Shown here piece after piece: positions 10,206 through 19,460 of a stretch of DNA of 64,000 nt. The stretch is from Kitasatospora sp. CB01950 (GTDB lineage Bacteria > Actinomycetota > Actinomycetes > Streptomycetales > Streptomycetaceae). Numbering within the stretch: the first letter of the stretch is position 1; every line of letters begins with the position of its first letter. The notes beneath the pieces were generated by a model that saw only the letters and a list, made by a program, of their open reading frames with translations, was not told the DNA's origin and ran no database searches. Location of the stretch: NCBI RefSeq assembly GCF_001905465.1, contig NZ_LISX01000001.1:358419-422418 (forward strand), in the 5' to 3' direction. The translations under genes were made by a program, and so were the position numbers.

Positions 10206-11000
10206 TCAGCCCTTGGCGACGAACTCCGCGAGCACCGGCGCCAGCGCCTCCGGCGCCACCTCGTGGGTCTGGCCCTCCAGAGTGCGGTACTCGGCGTGCG
10301 CGGCGGCGGCCGTCTCCCGGGCCGCGTCCCGCAGCGATTCCGGGCTGAGCCCGCCGTCCAGCACCAGCACCGGCACGGTCAGCGCGGCCAGCCGCTCGAC
10401 CGGCACCGGCGCGCCGCCCGCGCCGTCCAGCGCCTCCGCGTCCGTGACCAGCGTCGGCGCGACCGACTCGAACACCGGCCAGCCGGGCGACTGCCGCATC
10501 CCGTCGATCATCGGCTCGGGCATCCCGACGAACGCCATGAAGCGCGCGACCGCCGCCCCCCGCTCACCGGCCGCGACATCCTCGCCCACGCCCGCCCGGT
10601 ACGCCGAGAACCGGGCCCGCTGCTCCTCGGTGGTGCTGAACGGCGGCTCGTACACCGCGACCCGCTCCACGCCGATGCCCGCACCGGCCGCCCGCAGCGC
10701 CAGCGCCCCGCCGGAGGACAGGCCGAACAGCGTCGCCGAGCCGCCCGCCGCCGCGACCAGCGCCGCCAGGTCCTCGATCTCCCGCTCGACGGCGTATCCG
10801 GGGCCCACCCCGCTCTCCCCGCGCCCGCGCCGGTCGTAGCCGAACACCCGGTGCCCGTCGGCCAGCCGGTCGGCGATCCCGGTGGACGGGCCGAACGCCC
10901 GGTGACAGAGCGCCCCGTCCACGATCACCACGGCGGGGCCCTCGCCCACCGCCCGGTACGCGATGCGGGTGCCGTCGGCGGACGTCACGAACTCGGTCAT
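10206..11000 (-). CDS. Alpha/beta-fold hydrolase
   Basis: A 264-residue cytoplasmic alpha/beta hydrolase. The nucleophile elbow is LFGLSSGGALAL (Ser in G-x-S-x-G), an Asp candidate lies in VLVLDGGLSP and the catalytic His in GQTHEVAPE, so the triad looks complete. An oxyanion-type segment, VIVDGALCHRAFG, follows the first strand. An AGGAG site sits 7 bases before the ATG. It is co-directional with the DUF4287 gene upstream (34 bases), so both probably share a transcript. Its substrate is unknown. Confidence 0.88.
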   Translation of the reverse strand: MTEFVTSADGTRIAYRAVGEGPAVVIVDGALCHRAFGPSTGIADRLADGHRVFGYDRRGRGESGVGPGYAVEREIEDLAALVAAAGGSATLFGLSSGGALALRAAGAGIGVERVAVYEPPFSTTEEQRARFSAYRAGVGEDVAAGERGAAVARFMAFVGMPEPMIDGMRQSPGWPVFESVAPTLVTDAEALDGAGGAPVPVERLAALTVPVLVLDGGLSPESLRDAARETAAAAHAEYRTLEGQTHEVAPEALAPVLAEFVAKG

Positions 11001-11034
11001 CTTCGAACTCCTGAGGTGAGGTGCGGTGCGATGG

Positions 11035-11238
11035 TCAGCGGGCGAGCGTGGCGAGCGTGTGGACGACGAGCGCGTTGGCGTGGCCGTGGCCCAGCCCGTG
11101 CTCGCTCTTCAGCCAGCCGACCAGCTCCATGTGCTTGGTCAGCGGCGAACTGCGGATCAGCTCCTGCCAGTCCGCGATCGGACGCCCGTACTTCTGCTCG
11201 ATCGAGGGGAAGTAGCTCGCCGGTCCCTTGACGCCCAT
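11035..11238 (-). CDS. DUF4287 domain protein (67 aa)
   Basis: A small protein made almost entirely of one DUF4287 domain: FPSIEQKYGRPIADWQELI, then KHMELVGWLKSEHGLGHGHA and a short C-terminal helix. DUF4287 proteins are small helical proteins of unknown biochemical role, often beside stress or hydrolase genes. It is the first gene of a likely two-gene unit with the alpha/beta hydrolase 34 bases downstream. Confidence 0.85.
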   Translation of the reverse strand: MGVKGPASYFPSIEQKYGRPIADWQELIRSSPLTKHMELVGWLKSEHGLGHGHANALVVHTLATLAR

Positions 11239-11381
11239 CCCGAGGTCCTCCGCACTGTCGTCGTTGCCGTCACAGGAAAGGACGACCGGCCCCGGCGGAA
11301 CTCATCGGTCCCCGCGAAACTTTTTCCGCGCCACCCCGCGAAGACCGCCCGCCGCCCGCCGCGGCCGCCTACGGTCGGCAC

Positions 11382-12284
11382 ATGGCATGGATCGACGACA
11401 GCACGATCGAGCGCGCCGGCGACTACCTGTGGACCGCGGGCCGGGTCCTGGAGCAACGGCGCTTCACCCACCTGTTCGACGCCCCCGACCCGGCGGGCGT
11501 CCTCGCCGCCCTGGACGCCTACCGCACCCCCGACGGCGGCTGGGCGTACGGCCTGGAACCCGACGTCCGCGGCCCCGCCGCCCAACCGCTGGCGGCCGGC
11601 GCCGCCGCCCGCATCCTCGGCGAGGCCGGCGCTCTGAACGGCCCGCGCGGACGCGAACTCTGCGACTGGGTCGCCACCTTGACCACCCCCGACGGCGGCG
11701 TGCCGGCCGTCCTGCCCAGCCTGCGCCGCTACCCGCACCCGCCGTTCCTGCCGATCGCCGACGACCCGCCCGCCGAACTCCTCTCCACCGGCCAGATCGC
11801 CGCCCCGCTGCTGCGCCACGGCGTCCGGCACGCCTGGCTGAAGGGCGCCGAGGAGTTCTGCCGCCGCGCCGTCGAGGCGATCGACACCACCCATCCGTAC
11901 GAGGTGTTCACCGCCGTCGGCATCCTGGACGCCGCTCCCGACCGCGCCTGGGCCGCCGAACAGGCCGCCCGCCTCGGCGAACTGGTGCGCCGCCGGCAGC
12001 TGGTGCTGCTGGACCCGGCCCACCCCGAGCAGGTCCGGATCGCCCCCGGGTACGCACCCCGCGAGTACCACCTGCCGCACGACTTCGCGCCCCGCCCGGA
12101 CAGCCTGGCCCGCGCCTGGTTCACCGACGCCGAACTGGAACGCGGCCTCGTCCACCTGGTCTCCGCCCAACTCCCCGACGGCGGCTGGCCGATCAACTGG
12201 GCCCGCTGGTCCGAGTCCACCGAGCACGAAGCCCGCCCGGGCGTCACCCTGGCCGCCCTGCTCGCCCTGCGCGCCTACTCCTGA
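11382..12284 (+). CDS. Prenyltransferase/squalene-cyclase-like alpha-alpha toroid protein
   Basis: This 300-residue protein has repeats resembling the QW motifs of squalene/oxidosqualene cyclases and prenyltransferase beta subunits: TPDGGWAYGLEPD near residues 48-60, TTPDGGVPAVLP near 105, and QLPDGGWPINWARW near 265. It lacks an obvious DXDD cyclase acid or zinc ligands, so catalysis is doubtful. A toroidal binding protein is a fair alternative. There is no clear ribosome site before the ATG; TACGGT lies about 8 bases upstream and may be the -10 box of a leaderless transcript. Confidence 0.78.
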   Translation: MAWIDDSTIERAGDYLWTAGRVLEQRRFTHLFDAPDPAGVLAALDAYRTPDGGWAYGLEPDVRGPAAQPLAAGAAARILGEAGALNGPRGRELCDWVATLTTPDGGVPAVLPSLRRYPHPPFLPIADDPPAELLSTGQIAAPLLRHGVRHAWLKGAEEFCRRAVEAIDTTHPYEVFTAVGILDAAPDRAWAAEQAARLGELVRRRQLVLLDPAHPEQVRIAPGYAPREYHLPHDFAPRPDSLARAWFTDAELERGLVHLVSAQLPDGGWPINWARWSESTEHEARPGVTLAALLALRAYS

Positions 12285-12288
12285 GGAG

Positions 12289-12732
12289 TCAGCCGACGGC
12301 GCGCTTCACCAGTTCGGCGATGCGTGCCGCCTCGGCCTCGCCCAGATCGGCGACCGCGTAGTACACCGGCCACAGGTCGCCGTCGTCGAGCCGGGCGTGG
12401 TCGCTGAAACCGATCGTCGCGTACCGAGACTTGAACTTGGCGGCGCTCTGGAAGAAGCACACCGGCTTGCCGTCCTTGTTGTTGTACGCCGGCATCCCGT
12501 ACCAGGTCTTCGGGGCCAGTTCCGGCGCGACCTCGGTGACGATCGCGTGGAAGCGCTCCGCCAGCACCCGGTCCTCGGCCGGCATCTCGGCGATCTTCTC
12601 CAGCAGGTCCCGCTCCGCCTCGGCCGCCTTCGCGGCGGACGACGCCCGCTTCGACTCCGCCTTCAACTCCTTGGCGCGCTCCTTCATCGCCGCGCGCTCG
12701 TCCGCCGTGAAACCCTCGTGCTTCTCCGCCAT
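12289..12732 (-). CDS. DUF1801 / YdhG-like domain protein
   Basis: A 147-residue protein. The N-terminal 50 residues are a charged Ala/Lys/Glu helix, probably coiled coil. The rest is a DUF1801 (iron-chaperone-like) domain with the characteristic APELAPKTWYGMPAYNNKDGKPVCFFQ segment followed by RYATIGFSDHARLDDG. Members bind small ligands or metals, but no function is firmly assigned. It converges on the toroid gene with 4 bases between stops. Upstream is the 23-bp hairpin that ends copA, so it should have its own promoter. Confidence 0.85.
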   Translation of the reverse strand: MAEKHEGFTADERAAMKERAKELKAESKRASSAAKAAEAERDLLEKIAEMPAEDRVLAERFHAIVTEVAPELAPKTWYGMPAYNNKDGKPVCFFQSAAKFKSRYATIGFSDHARLDDGDLWPVYYAVADLGEAEAARIAELVKRAVG

Positions 12733-12825
12733 GACCGGCTCTCCCGTTCCGCTGCCTCGCTGATGTCCCTCATCGTAGGAACGGGGCCGCCCACCCGGCT
12801 TCTCGGAAACTGATCGCTTGCGCCC

Positions 12826-12874
12826 ACGCGAAGCGGCCCGGTCCGGGAGACTCCCGGACCGGGCCGCTTCGCGT
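12826..12874. terminator. 23-bp perfect hairpin downstream of copA
   Basis: Positions 12826-12848 are perfectly complementary to 12852-12874, leaving a 3-base loop. It lies 54 bases past the copA stop on the minus strand and before the DUF1801 gene, so it should isolate the copper operon from downstream genes. Confidence 0.85.
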
Positions 12875-12928
12875 GCTGCCCCGCGGTGCTCGGCAGGCCT
12901 TGTCGGACCTTGTCGGCGGCGGGCCCGG

Positions 12929-15181
12929 TCAGCGGGCCTTGAAGGTCCGCAGCCGCAGGCTGTTGCCGACCACGAAGACCGAGGAGAAGGCCATCGCGGC
13001 GCCCGCGATCATCGGGTTGAGCAGGCCGGTCGCCGCCAGCGGCAGGGCCGCCACGTTGTAGGCGAAGGCCCAGAACAGGTTGCCCTTGATGGTGGCCAGG
13101 GTGCGGCGCGACAGCCGGATCGCGTCCGCCGCCGAGCGCAGGTCGCCCCGCACCAGGGTCAGGTCCGCCGCCTCGATCGCCGCGTCGGTGCCGGTGCCGA
13201 TCGCCAGACCCAGGTCGGCCTGGGCGAGCGCCGCCGCGTCGTTGACGCCGTCGCCGACCATCGCGACCGTCCGGCCCTCGGCCTGCAGCCGCTGCACGGT
13301 CGCCACCTTGTCCTCCGGCAGCACCTCGGCGATCACGTCCTCGGCGGGGATGCCCACCTCGGCCGCCACCGACTCCGCCACCAGCCTGTTGTCACCGGTC
13401 AGCAGGACGGGGCGCAGACCCAGCGCCCGCAGCTCGGCGATCGCCTCCGCACTGGTCGGCTTCACCGCGTCCGCCACCTCCAGCACGGCCCGCGCCGCAC
13501 CGTCCCAGCCGACCGCGATCGCGGTCCGGCCGGCCCGCTCGGCCGCGGCCTTCGCGGCCAGCAGCTCCGCCGGCAGCTGCTGCGCCCAGTCGGCCAGCAG
13601 CGCCTCCCGTCCGGCGACCACCGCGTGGCCGTCGACCACGCCCTGCACGCCCAGACCCGGGACGTTCTCGAAACCCTCGACCGGCTCCAGCCCGCCGAAC
13701 TTCTCCTGCGCGGTGGTCGCCACGGCCTGCGCGATCGGGTGCTCGGAGGCGTGCTCCAGCGCGCCGGCCAGCCGCAGTGCCTCGTCCTCGGTGGTGCCCT
13801 CGGCGGTGTGCACGCCGACCAGGGTCATCCGGCCGGTGGTCACGGTGCCGGTCTTGTCCAGCACGATAGTGTCGACCTTGCGGGTGTTCTCCAGCACCTC
13901 GGGGCCCTTGATCAGAATGCCGAGCTGGGCGCCGCGACCGGTGCCGACCAGCAGCGCGGTCGGCGTGGCCAGACCCAGGGCGCACGGGCAGGCGATGATC
14001 AGGACGGCGACGGCGGCGGTGAAGGCGGCGGTCCAGCCCTCGCCGGTGCCCAGCCAGTAGCCCAGGGTGGCCAGCGCCAGGGTGATCACGACCGGCACGA
14101 ACACGCCGGAGATCCGGTCCGCCAGCCGCTGCGCGGCGGCCTTGCCGTTCTGCGCGTCCTCGACCAGCTTCGCCATCCGCGCCAGCTGGGTGTCCGCACC
14201 CACCCGGGTCGCCTCGATCACCAGTCGGCCGCCCGCGTTCACGGTCGCGCCGGTCACCGCGTCGCCCGGACCGACCTCCACCGGCACCGACTCGCCGGTC
14301 AGCATCGACGCGTCCACCGCGGAGCTGCCCTCGACCACCGTGCCGTCGGTGGCGATCTTCTCGCCCGGCCGGACCACGAACCGGTCCCCGACGGCCAGCT
14401 GCCCGATCGGCAGCCGCACCTCGCGGCCGTCCCGCAGCACCGTCACGTCCTTCGCACCCAGCTCCAGCAGCGCCTTCAGCGCCGCGCCCGCCGTCCGCTT
14501 CGACCGGGCCTCGAAGTACCGGCCTGCCAGGATGAACGCGGTGACGCCGGCCGCCGCCTCCAGGTAGATGTTCGACGCGCCGTCGGAACGGGCGATGGTG
14601 AACTCGAAGCCGTGCCGCATGCCCGGCATGCCCGCGTCGCCGAAGAACAGCGCCCACAGCGACCACAGGAACGCGGCGCCGGTGCCCAGCGAGACCAGGG
14701 TGTCCATGGTCGCCGCGCCGTGCTTGGCGTTGGTCCACGCGGCCCGGTGGAACGGCCACGCCGCGTACGTCACCACCGGCGCGGCCAGCGTCAGCGACAG
14801 CCACTGCCAGTTGTCGAACTGCAGCGCCGGCACCATCGCCATCGCGATCACCGGCACGGCCAGCGCCAGCGCCGTGATCAGCCGCTGCCGCAGCGGCGCC
14901 AGCTCGTCGACCGTCTCCTCGGCCGCCCCGCCCCGCTCCTCGGCCGGCGGCTCCGGCAGGGCCGCCGTGTAACCGGTGGCCTCCACGGTGGCGATCAGGT
15001 CGGAGACCTCGACGGGCCCGTCGATGACCACCTTGGCCTTCTCGGTGGCGTAGTTGACGCTGGCCTGCACGCCGTCCATGCGGTTGAGCTTCTTCTCGAT
15101 CCGCGCGGCGCAGGAGGCACAGGTCATGCCGCCGATGCGGAGTTCCACCTCGGTGGAGGCGGGTGCTGCCTGGGTGGTCAT
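12929..15181 (-). CDS. copA: Copper-exporting P1B-type ATPase (CopA)
   Basis: A 750-residue P1B ATPase that exports Cu(I) from the cytoplasm. One N-terminal heavy-metal domain carries GMTCASC (Cys21, Cys24). Membrane helices follow, including the ion-binding CPC motif (Cys398-Pro-Cys400 in [13 protein letters not shown]). The cytoplasmic core has DKTGT (Asp442), an HP motif (HASEHPIAQ) and [25 protein letters not shown] site precedes the ATG. It lies downstream of the copZ gene (53 bases) in one transcript controlled by two CsoR-like palindromes. Confidence 0.96.
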   Translation of the reverse strand: MTTQAAPASTEVELRIGGMTCASCAARIEKKLNRMDGVQASVNYATEKAKVVIDGPVEVSDLIATVEATGYTAALPEPPAEERGGAAEETVDELAPLRQRLITALALAVPVIAMAMVPALQFDNWQWLSLTLAAPVVTYAAWPFHRAAWTNAKHGAATMDTLVSLGTGAAFLWSLWALFFGDAGMPGMRHGFEFTIARSDGASNIYLEAAAGVTAFILAGRYFEARSKRTAGAALKALLELGAKDVTVLRDGREVRLPIGQLAVGDRFVVRPGEKIATDGTVVEGSSAVDASMLTGESVPVEVGPGDAVTGATVNAGGRLVIEATRVGADTQLARMAKLVEDAQNGKAAAQRLADRISGVFVPVVITLALATLGYWLGTGEGWTAAFTAAVAVLIIACPCALGLATPTALLVGTGRGAQLGILIKGPEVLENTRKVDTIVLDKTGTVTTGRMTLVGVHTAEGTTEDEALRLAGALEHASEHPIAQAVATTAQEKFGGLEPVEGFENVPGLGVQGVVDGHAVVAGREALLADWAQQLPAELLAAKAAAERAGRTAIAVGWDGAARAVLEVADAVKPTSAEAIAELRALGLRPVLLTGDNRLVAESVAAEVGIPAEDVIAEVLPEDKVATVQRLQAEGRTVAMVGDGVNDAAALAQADLGLAIGTGTDAAIEAADLTLVRGDLRSAADAIRLSRRTLATIKGNLFWAFAYNVAALPLAATGLLNPMIAGAAMAFSSVFVVGNSLRLRTFKAR

Positions 15182-15234
15182 CAGAGGCTCCTCGTGGTCT
15201 CGAACATCCCGGCCGACGGCCGGGCTCAGCTCTC

Positions 15235-15507
15235 TCAGGCGCGGCCGGTCAGCTCGTAGCCGGCCTCGTCGACGGCCGCACGCACCGTCTCGTCGTCGAG
15301 CTCGACCGTCGACCCGACGGTGACGAGCCCGCTCTTCACGTCCACCTGCACGGCCCGGACGCCCTCAAGGGCCCCGATCGCCTTGCCGACGCTCTTCTCG
15401 CAGTGCCCGCAGGTCATCCCCGACACCGCGAACACGCTGGTCACGGCCGCCGGCGCGTCGACGGTCACAGTGGTGGAGCAGGTGCCGTCGCTGGAGCAGC
15501 AGGACAT
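15235..15507 (-). CDS. copZ: Copper chaperone CopZ-like heavy-metal-associated protein
   Basis: A 90-residue protein with one HMA fold. The metal loop is [15 protein letters not shown], and the C-terminal half matches the family ([16 protein letters not shown]). An extra N-terminal [10 protein letters not shown] cluster supplies three more cysteines, which may bind Cu(I) or form a second site. CopZ delivers Cu(I) to CopA, and here it is the first gene of the copZ-copA unit. GGAGGA lies 5 bases before the ATG. Confidence 0.93.
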   Translation of the reverse strand: MSCCSSDGTCSTTVTVDAPAAVTSVFAVSGMTCGHCEKSVGKAIGALEGVRAVQVDVKSGLVTVGSTVELDDETVRAAVDEAGYELTGRA

Positions 15508-15531
15508 GGGATTCCTCCGTCGTCGTTCTCG

Positions 15532-15548
15532 ATACCCAGAGGGGGTAT
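15532..15548. promoter_or_regulatory. CsoR-type copper operator, promoter-proximal to copZ
   Basis: ATACCCAGAGGGGGTAT is an imperfect version of the palindrome at 15569 and ends 25 bases upstream of the copZ start codon. The ATACCCC/GGGGTAT half-sites match what is known for CsoR copper repressors of actinobacteria; binding is inferred. Confidence 0.7.
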
Positions 15549-15568
15549 CCCTCCCGGCGACTCCATTT

Positions 15569-15585
15569 ATACCCCCAGGGGGTAT
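15569..15585. promoter_or_regulatory. CsoR-type copper operator upstream of copZ-copA
   Basis: ATACCCCCAGGGGGTAT is a perfect palindrome around its central A. The identical 17-mer occurs at 15943, before the divergent gene. Two sites 37 bases apart before copZ suggest tight repression released by Cu(I). Confidence 0.82.
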
Positions 15586-15930
15586 GCAACGCAAGCACCC
15601 CCACCCCCGCCGGCCCCCACCCCGCCCCGACGGATCGCCCGACCTGTGCTCCCTCGCCCTCCCCCCGGCTCTCCCGTGCGCGCCAGGGGCGCGGGGAACT
15701 GTGCGGGGCGGAAGGCGAAGCCCCGAGCCTCGCGGCGCCTCAATGGCCTGCACGTGACCGCGCCCCTCCTGGCGGGCGCGAAGCCCCTTTCGGCCTGCCT
15801 GTGCCCTGGCCTGCGATTTCCCTCCCCTCCGCGGCCTGCGCGCGGCCGCGCTCCTCCCGAACGGTGCGAGATTTTTCCGCCCGCCCTGACCTCGCCTTTC
15901 CCTCCGGCCGCCCCTCCGGGAGGGCTCTGT
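15586..15930. other. Gene-free spacer between divergent copper genes
   Basis: I see no convincing coding sequence here. At 15685-15705 lies an AGGGGCGCGGGGAACTG element. From memory it belongs to a very common Streptomyces intergenic repeat family; a rough inverted copy (CCGCGCCCCTCCTGG) lies about 60-80 bases further on. Related sequences form the arms of the hairpins at 29511 and 55712. Confidence 0.6.
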
Positions 15931-15935
15931 CACGC

Positions 15936-15964
15936 TTGACACATACCCCCAGGGGGTATCTACT
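15936..15964 (+). promoter_or_regulatory. Promoter with CsoR-type operator for the His-rich protein gene
   Basis: TTGACA (15936-15941) is a consensus -35 box. The perfect palindrome ATACCCCCAGGGGGTAT (15943-15959) fills the spacer, and TCTACT (15959-15964) is a plausible -10. A repressor bound here would occlude RNA polymerase, so the downstream gene should be copper-inducible. Confidence 0.75.
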
Positions 15965-16008
15965 CCGTCGTGTCGCCAGGCACCCCACCCACCCAAAGGG
16001 AGTCCGCC

Positions 16009-16953
16009 ATGAACACCGCACTCAAGGTCGCCGTCTTCGCCTCGGGTCTCGCCCTCGCGTTCGGCGCCGCCTACGGAGTCGGCCACGCGGTCGGCCGCAC
16101 CCCGACCCCGGCCGCGGGACACGCCCACGACACCGCCGGTCACGCCGCGCAGGACGAGCACGCCGGCCACGACGACCACCCGGTCGGCGGCCTGCAGGTC
16201 TCCGACCGCGGCTACACCCTGAGCCTCGACCGCACGATCGTCCCGGCCGCCGGCCCGACCGGACTGAGCTTCCGCGTGCTGGCCCCGGACGGGCGCCCGC
16301 TCACCGCGTACAAGCCGGCACACGAGAAGGAACTGCACCTGATCGTCGCCAGCCGCGACCTGACCTCGTTCCAGCACCTCCACCCGGTCCGTGCGGCCGA
16401 CGGCACCTGGACCGTCCCGGCGGACATCGCCAAGGCCGGCGACTACCGCCTGTTCGCCGACTTCGTCCCGGCCGCCGAGACCGAGTCGCTGACCCTCGGC
16501 GCGGACCTGCACGCCACCGGCGACTACCGGCCCGCCACCCTCCCGCAGACCGGCCGCTCGGTGACCGTCGACGGCTACACCGTGACCCTCACCGGCGACC
16601 TGGCGGCCGGAAAGGCCGGCCGTCTCGCCTTCGCGGTGTCGAAGGACGGTCGCCCGGTCGACGACCTCGACCCGTACCTCGCCGCCTACGGCCACCTGGT
16701 GGTGCTGCGCGCCGGCGACCTCGGCTACCTGCACGTCCACCCGGACGGCGAGCCCGGGGACGGCGTCACCGAGCCCGGCCCGGAGGTCGACTTCACGGCC
16801 ACCGCGCCCAGCGCCGGTGACTACCGCCTGTTCCTGGACTTCCAGCACGCGGGCACCGTCCACACCGCCGCCTTCACCCTCACCGCAGGCGCAGGCGCAG
16901 GCGCGGACAACGCCCCGACCCCCGCGCCCACCGAGCCCGCGCACCACCACTGA
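16009..16953 (+). CDS. Membrane-anchored, histidine-rich copper-responsive protein
   Basis: This 314-residue protein has an N-terminal signal-anchor helix (about residues 5-28). A His/Asp-rich segment follows (AGHAHDTAGHAAQDEHAGHDDH), then two beta-rich repeats, each containing the pattern AGDYRLF.DF and a His-containing strand (LHLIVASRDLTSFQHLHP; LVVLRAGDLGYLHVHPDGE). It ends in HHH. The His pairs suggest extracytoplasmic metal binding, probably copper given the CsoR-like operator overlapping its promoter. AAAGGGAG is the ribosome site. The family has no firm biochemical function; a periplasmic-type copper buffer is my inference. Confidence 0.85.
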   Translation: MNTALKVAVFASGLALAFGAAYGVGHAVGRTPTPAAGHAHDTAGHAAQDEHAGHDDHPVGGLQVSDRGYTLSLDRTIVPAAGPTGLSFRVLAPDGRPLTAYKPAHEKELHLIVASRDLTSFQHLHPVRAADGTWTVPADIAKAGDYRLFADFVPAAETESLTLGADLHATGDYRPATLPQTGRSVTVDGYTVTLTGDLAAGKAGRLAFAVSKDGRPVDDLDPYLAAYGHLVVLRAGDLGYLHVHPDGEPGDGVTEPGPEVDFTATAPSAGDYRLFLDFQHAGTVHTAAFTLTAGAGAGADNAPTPAPTEPAHHH

Positions 16954-17009
16954 TCCGCCGCTCCACCCCTCTCGCGCGGGAAACCCCCGCGCACACCCAC
17001 GTCTCGCGC

Positions 17010-17026
17010 ATACCCCCTCCCGGTAT
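17010..17026. promoter_or_regulatory. Degenerate CsoR-like site before the DHA2 transporter
   Basis: ATACCCCCTCCCGGTAT keeps the left half-site of the three upstream copper operators and the outer GGTAT of the right half. It lies 22 bases before the transporter start. It may put the efflux gene under weak copper control or be a relic. Confidence 0.5.
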
Positions 17027-17047
17027 GTGACCAAGGAGCCCCCGGCC

Positions 17048-18475
17048 ATGTCCGACCTCAGCGCACCACCCGCACCGCGCCGTTGGACGGCGCTCGCCCT
17101 GATCGCCCTCGCCCAGTTCATGGTCATCATGGACACCTCGATCATCGGCGTGGCCCTGCCGAAGATGCAGTCCGCGCTCGGGTTCTCGCAGGAGAACCTG
17201 TCCTGGGTGTTCAACGCCTACGTGATCGCCTTCGGCGGCCTGCTGCTGCTCGGCGGACGCCTGTCCGACCTGCTCGGCGCGAAGCGCGTCTTCGCTGCCG
17301 GCTGGACGGTCCTCGCCGTCGGCTCCCTGGTGGCGGGCCTGGCCGGCACCGCCTGGGTCGAACTGGTCGGCCGCGCCGCCCAGGGCGCCGGTTCGGCACT
17401 GATCGCCCCGGCCGCGCTCACCCTGCTGATGACCCTGTTCGGCGGCCGCCCCACCGAACTGCCGAAGGCCTTCGCCCTGTACGGCGCGGCCGCCCCGGCC
17501 GGCGGCACCGCGGGCGTCTTCCTCGGCGGCCTGATCACCCAGTACGCCAGCTGGGAGTGGGTGTTCTGGATCAACCTCCCGGTGGCGCTGCTGGTGCTCG
17601 CGATGAGCCCGTCCGTGATGCCCGCCGCCGCGGGCCGCCGGGGCTCGATCGACTGGCTGGGCGCGATCACCGTCACCGCCGGCCTCGCCGTCACCGTGTT
17701 CGCGATCGTCCGGGCCCCCGAGATCGGCTGGGGTTCCGCGCAGACCTGGCTGGTGCTGGCCGCCGGCCTGCTGCTGATCGCCGCGCTCCTCGCCGTCCAG
17801 TCCCGCCGCAGTGAGCCGCTGATGCGCCTCGGCATCTGGCGCAGCCCCAATCTGGCCGGTGCCAACCTGGCGCAGCTGCTGATGGCGGCGGCCTGGATCC
17901 CGATGTGGTTCTTCCTCAACCTCTACCTGCAGCAGGTGCTCGGCCTGAAGGCCTTCGCCTCCGGTGCGGCGCTGCTGCCGATGACCGCCGCGATCATGGT
18001 GATGATGATCGTCCTGGCGCCTCGCCTGATCGCCCGCTTCGGCCCGAAGCCGCTGATCGTCTCCGGCCTGGCCGCGCTCGCCGCCGGCATGTACTGGCTG
18101 TCGCTGGCCCGCCCGGACGGCAGTTTCGCGGTCGACGTCCTGCCGGCCTCGCTGCTCGCCGCCGTCGGCATGGCGCTCGCCTTCATCCCGTCGCTGGGCA
18201 CCGCGCTCGCCGTCCCGAACCCCGCCGAGGGCGGACTCGCCTCCGGCATCGTCAACACCTCGTACCAGGTCGGCTCCGCCCTCGGCCTGGCCGCCATGAC
18301 CGCCGTCGCCGCCGCCAACGGCTCCCGCGAACTCGGCGACCCGGTCGCCCTGACCCACGGCTTCTCGGCCGCCTTCGTCGGCGCCGCCGCGCTGGCCCTG
18401 CTCGGCGCCCTGGCCTCGCTGCTCACCCTGCGCACCCCGGCCCCCGCCGCCGAGCCCGCGGAGGCCGCCGCCTGA
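17048..18475 (+). CDS. DHA2-family (EmrB/QacA-type) MFS transporter
   Basis: A 475-residue drug:H+ antiporter with about 14 membrane helices. The N-terminal signature AQFMVIMDTSIIGVALPKMQ is diagnostic of DHA2 proteins, and the loop 2-3 motif is LGGRLSDLLGAKRVF. AAGGAG lies 10 bases before the ATG. It follows the His-rich copper protein by 94 bases, with a degenerate CsoR-like palindrome between them. A role in exporting copper complexes or an unrelated drug are both possible; substrate cannot be told. Confidence 0.92.
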   Translation: MSDLSAPPAPRRWTALALIALAQFMVIMDTSIIGVALPKMQSALGFSQENLSWVFNAYVIAFGGLLLLGGRLSDLLGAKRVFAAGWTVLAVGSLVAGLAGTAWVELVGRAAQGAGSALIAPAALTLLMTLFGGRPTELPKAFALYGAAAPAGGTAGVFLGGLITQYASWEWVFWINLPVALLVLAMSPSVMPAAAGRRGSIDWLGAITVTAGLAVTVFAIVRAPEIGWGSAQTWLVLAAGLLLIAALLAVQSRRSEPLMRLGIWRSPNLAGANLAQLLMAAAWIPMWFFLNLYLQQVLGLKAFASGAALLPMTAAIMVMMIVLAPRLIARFGPKPLIVSGLAALAAGMYWLSLARPDGSFAVDVLPASLLAAVGMALAFIPSLGTALAVPNPAEGGLASGIVNTSYQVGSALGLAAMTAVAAANGSRELGDPVALTHGFSAAFVGAAALALLGALASLLTLRTPAPAAEPAEAAA

Positions 18476-18495
18476 CCCGTCCCGCCGCACCGACC

Positions 18496-18524
18496 GCCCG
18501 ACGCTCCCCGACGGAGCGCCGGGC
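18496..18524. terminator. Hairpin terminator after the DHA2 transporter
   Basis: Positions 18496-18507 pair with 18513-18524 with one mismatch, leaving a 5-base loop, 20 bases past the transporter stop and before nth. Confidence 0.6.
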
Positions 18525-18584
18525 AGTGCGTCGTCCCCCACGCAAAGCGGCCGTGGGCCTCGCGGATCGGCGTAGCCTTCGTGC

Positions 18585-19460
18585 ATGGCAGAGAGCAAGG
18601 TCGCGAAGACCGGGCGGAAGAAGCCCGAGACGCACCTGGGGATGGTGCGTCGGGCCCGGAAGATCAACCGTGAACTGGCGGAGCTGTACCCGTACGCGCA
18701 CCCCGAGTTGGACTTCGACGGGCCGTTCCAGCTGCTGGTGGCGACCGTGCTGTCGGCGCAGACCACCGACCTGAGGGTCAATCAGACCACCCCGGCGCTG
18801 TTCGCGAAGTACCCGACGCCGGAGGACCTCGCGGCGGCCGTCCCGGAGGAGCTGGAGGAGATCATCCGGCCCACCGGCTTCTTCCGCGCCAAGGCGAAGT
18901 CGCTGATCGGCCTGTCGATCGCCCTGCGCGACCGCTACGACAGCGAGGTCCCGCGCAAACTGGAGGACCTCGTCACCCTCCCCGGCGTCGGCCGCAAGAC
19001 CGCCAACGTGGTGATCGGCAACGCGTTCGGCGGGGCGGGCATCACCGTCGACACCCACTTCGGACGCCTCGCCCGCCGCTTCGGCTGGACCACCGCCGAG
19101 GACCCGGAGCAGGTCGAGGCCGACGTCATGGCGATCTTCCCGAAGTCGGAGTGGACGATGCTCTCGCACCGGGTGGTCTTCCACGGCCGCCGTGTCTGCC
19201 ACGCCCGCAAACCCGCCTGCGGGGCCTGCCCGATCGCACCGCTCTGCCCCTCGTACGGCATCGGCGAGACCGACCCCGACCAGGCCCGCAAGCTGCTCAA
19301 GTACGAGCTCGCCGGGCAGCCCGGCCAGCGCCTGCGCCCCCCGGCCGACTTCCCGGGCGAGGTCGCGGCCCGCGCCGAGGTCGCGGCCGGACACCCACTG
19401 CCCGACACCGCCCCGGACGCGGTCCGGGCGGCCCGCAAGAACGCCGGAGGCCAGGAATGA
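18585..19460 (+). CDS. nth: Endonuclease III (DNA glycosylase/AP lyase)
   Basis: This base-excision-repair enzyme removes oxidised pyrimidines and cleaves the AP site. The 291-residue protein has the helix-hairpin-helix [18 protein letters not shown] with catalytic Lys, the catalytic Asp in [12 protein letters not shown], and a C-terminal [4Fe-4S] ligand set C-x6-C-x2-C-x5-C starting at Cys205. About 60 extra C-terminal residues follow the cluster. The stop overlaps the Nudix start (ATGA). The nth-Nudix-marP order is conserved in actinobacteria, including mycobacteria. Confidence 0.96.
   Translation: MAESKVAKTGRKKPETHLGMVRRARKINRELAELYPYAHPELDFDGPFQLLVATVLSAQTTDLRVNQTTPALFAKYPTPEDLAAAVPEELEEIIRPTGFFRAKAKSLIGLSIALRDRYDSEVPRKLEDLVTLPGVGRKTANVVIGNAFGGAGITVDTHFGRLARRFGWTTAEDPEQVEADVMAIFPKSEWTMLSHRVVFHGRRVCHARKPACGACPIAPLCPSYGIGETDPDQARKLLKYELAGQPGQRLRPPADFPGEVAARAEVAAGHPLPDTAPDAVRAARKNAGGQE

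Noticed and set aside
8808..12732. Self-resistance module of an antibiotic cluster
   Set aside because: Apart from the seryl-tRNA synthetase there are no biosynthetic enzymes (no NRPS, PKS or nucleoside genes) in the region.
12818..15259. An 813-codon plus-strand frame over copA
   Set aside because: It is the Arg/Gly/His-rich complement of a clear P-type ATPase.
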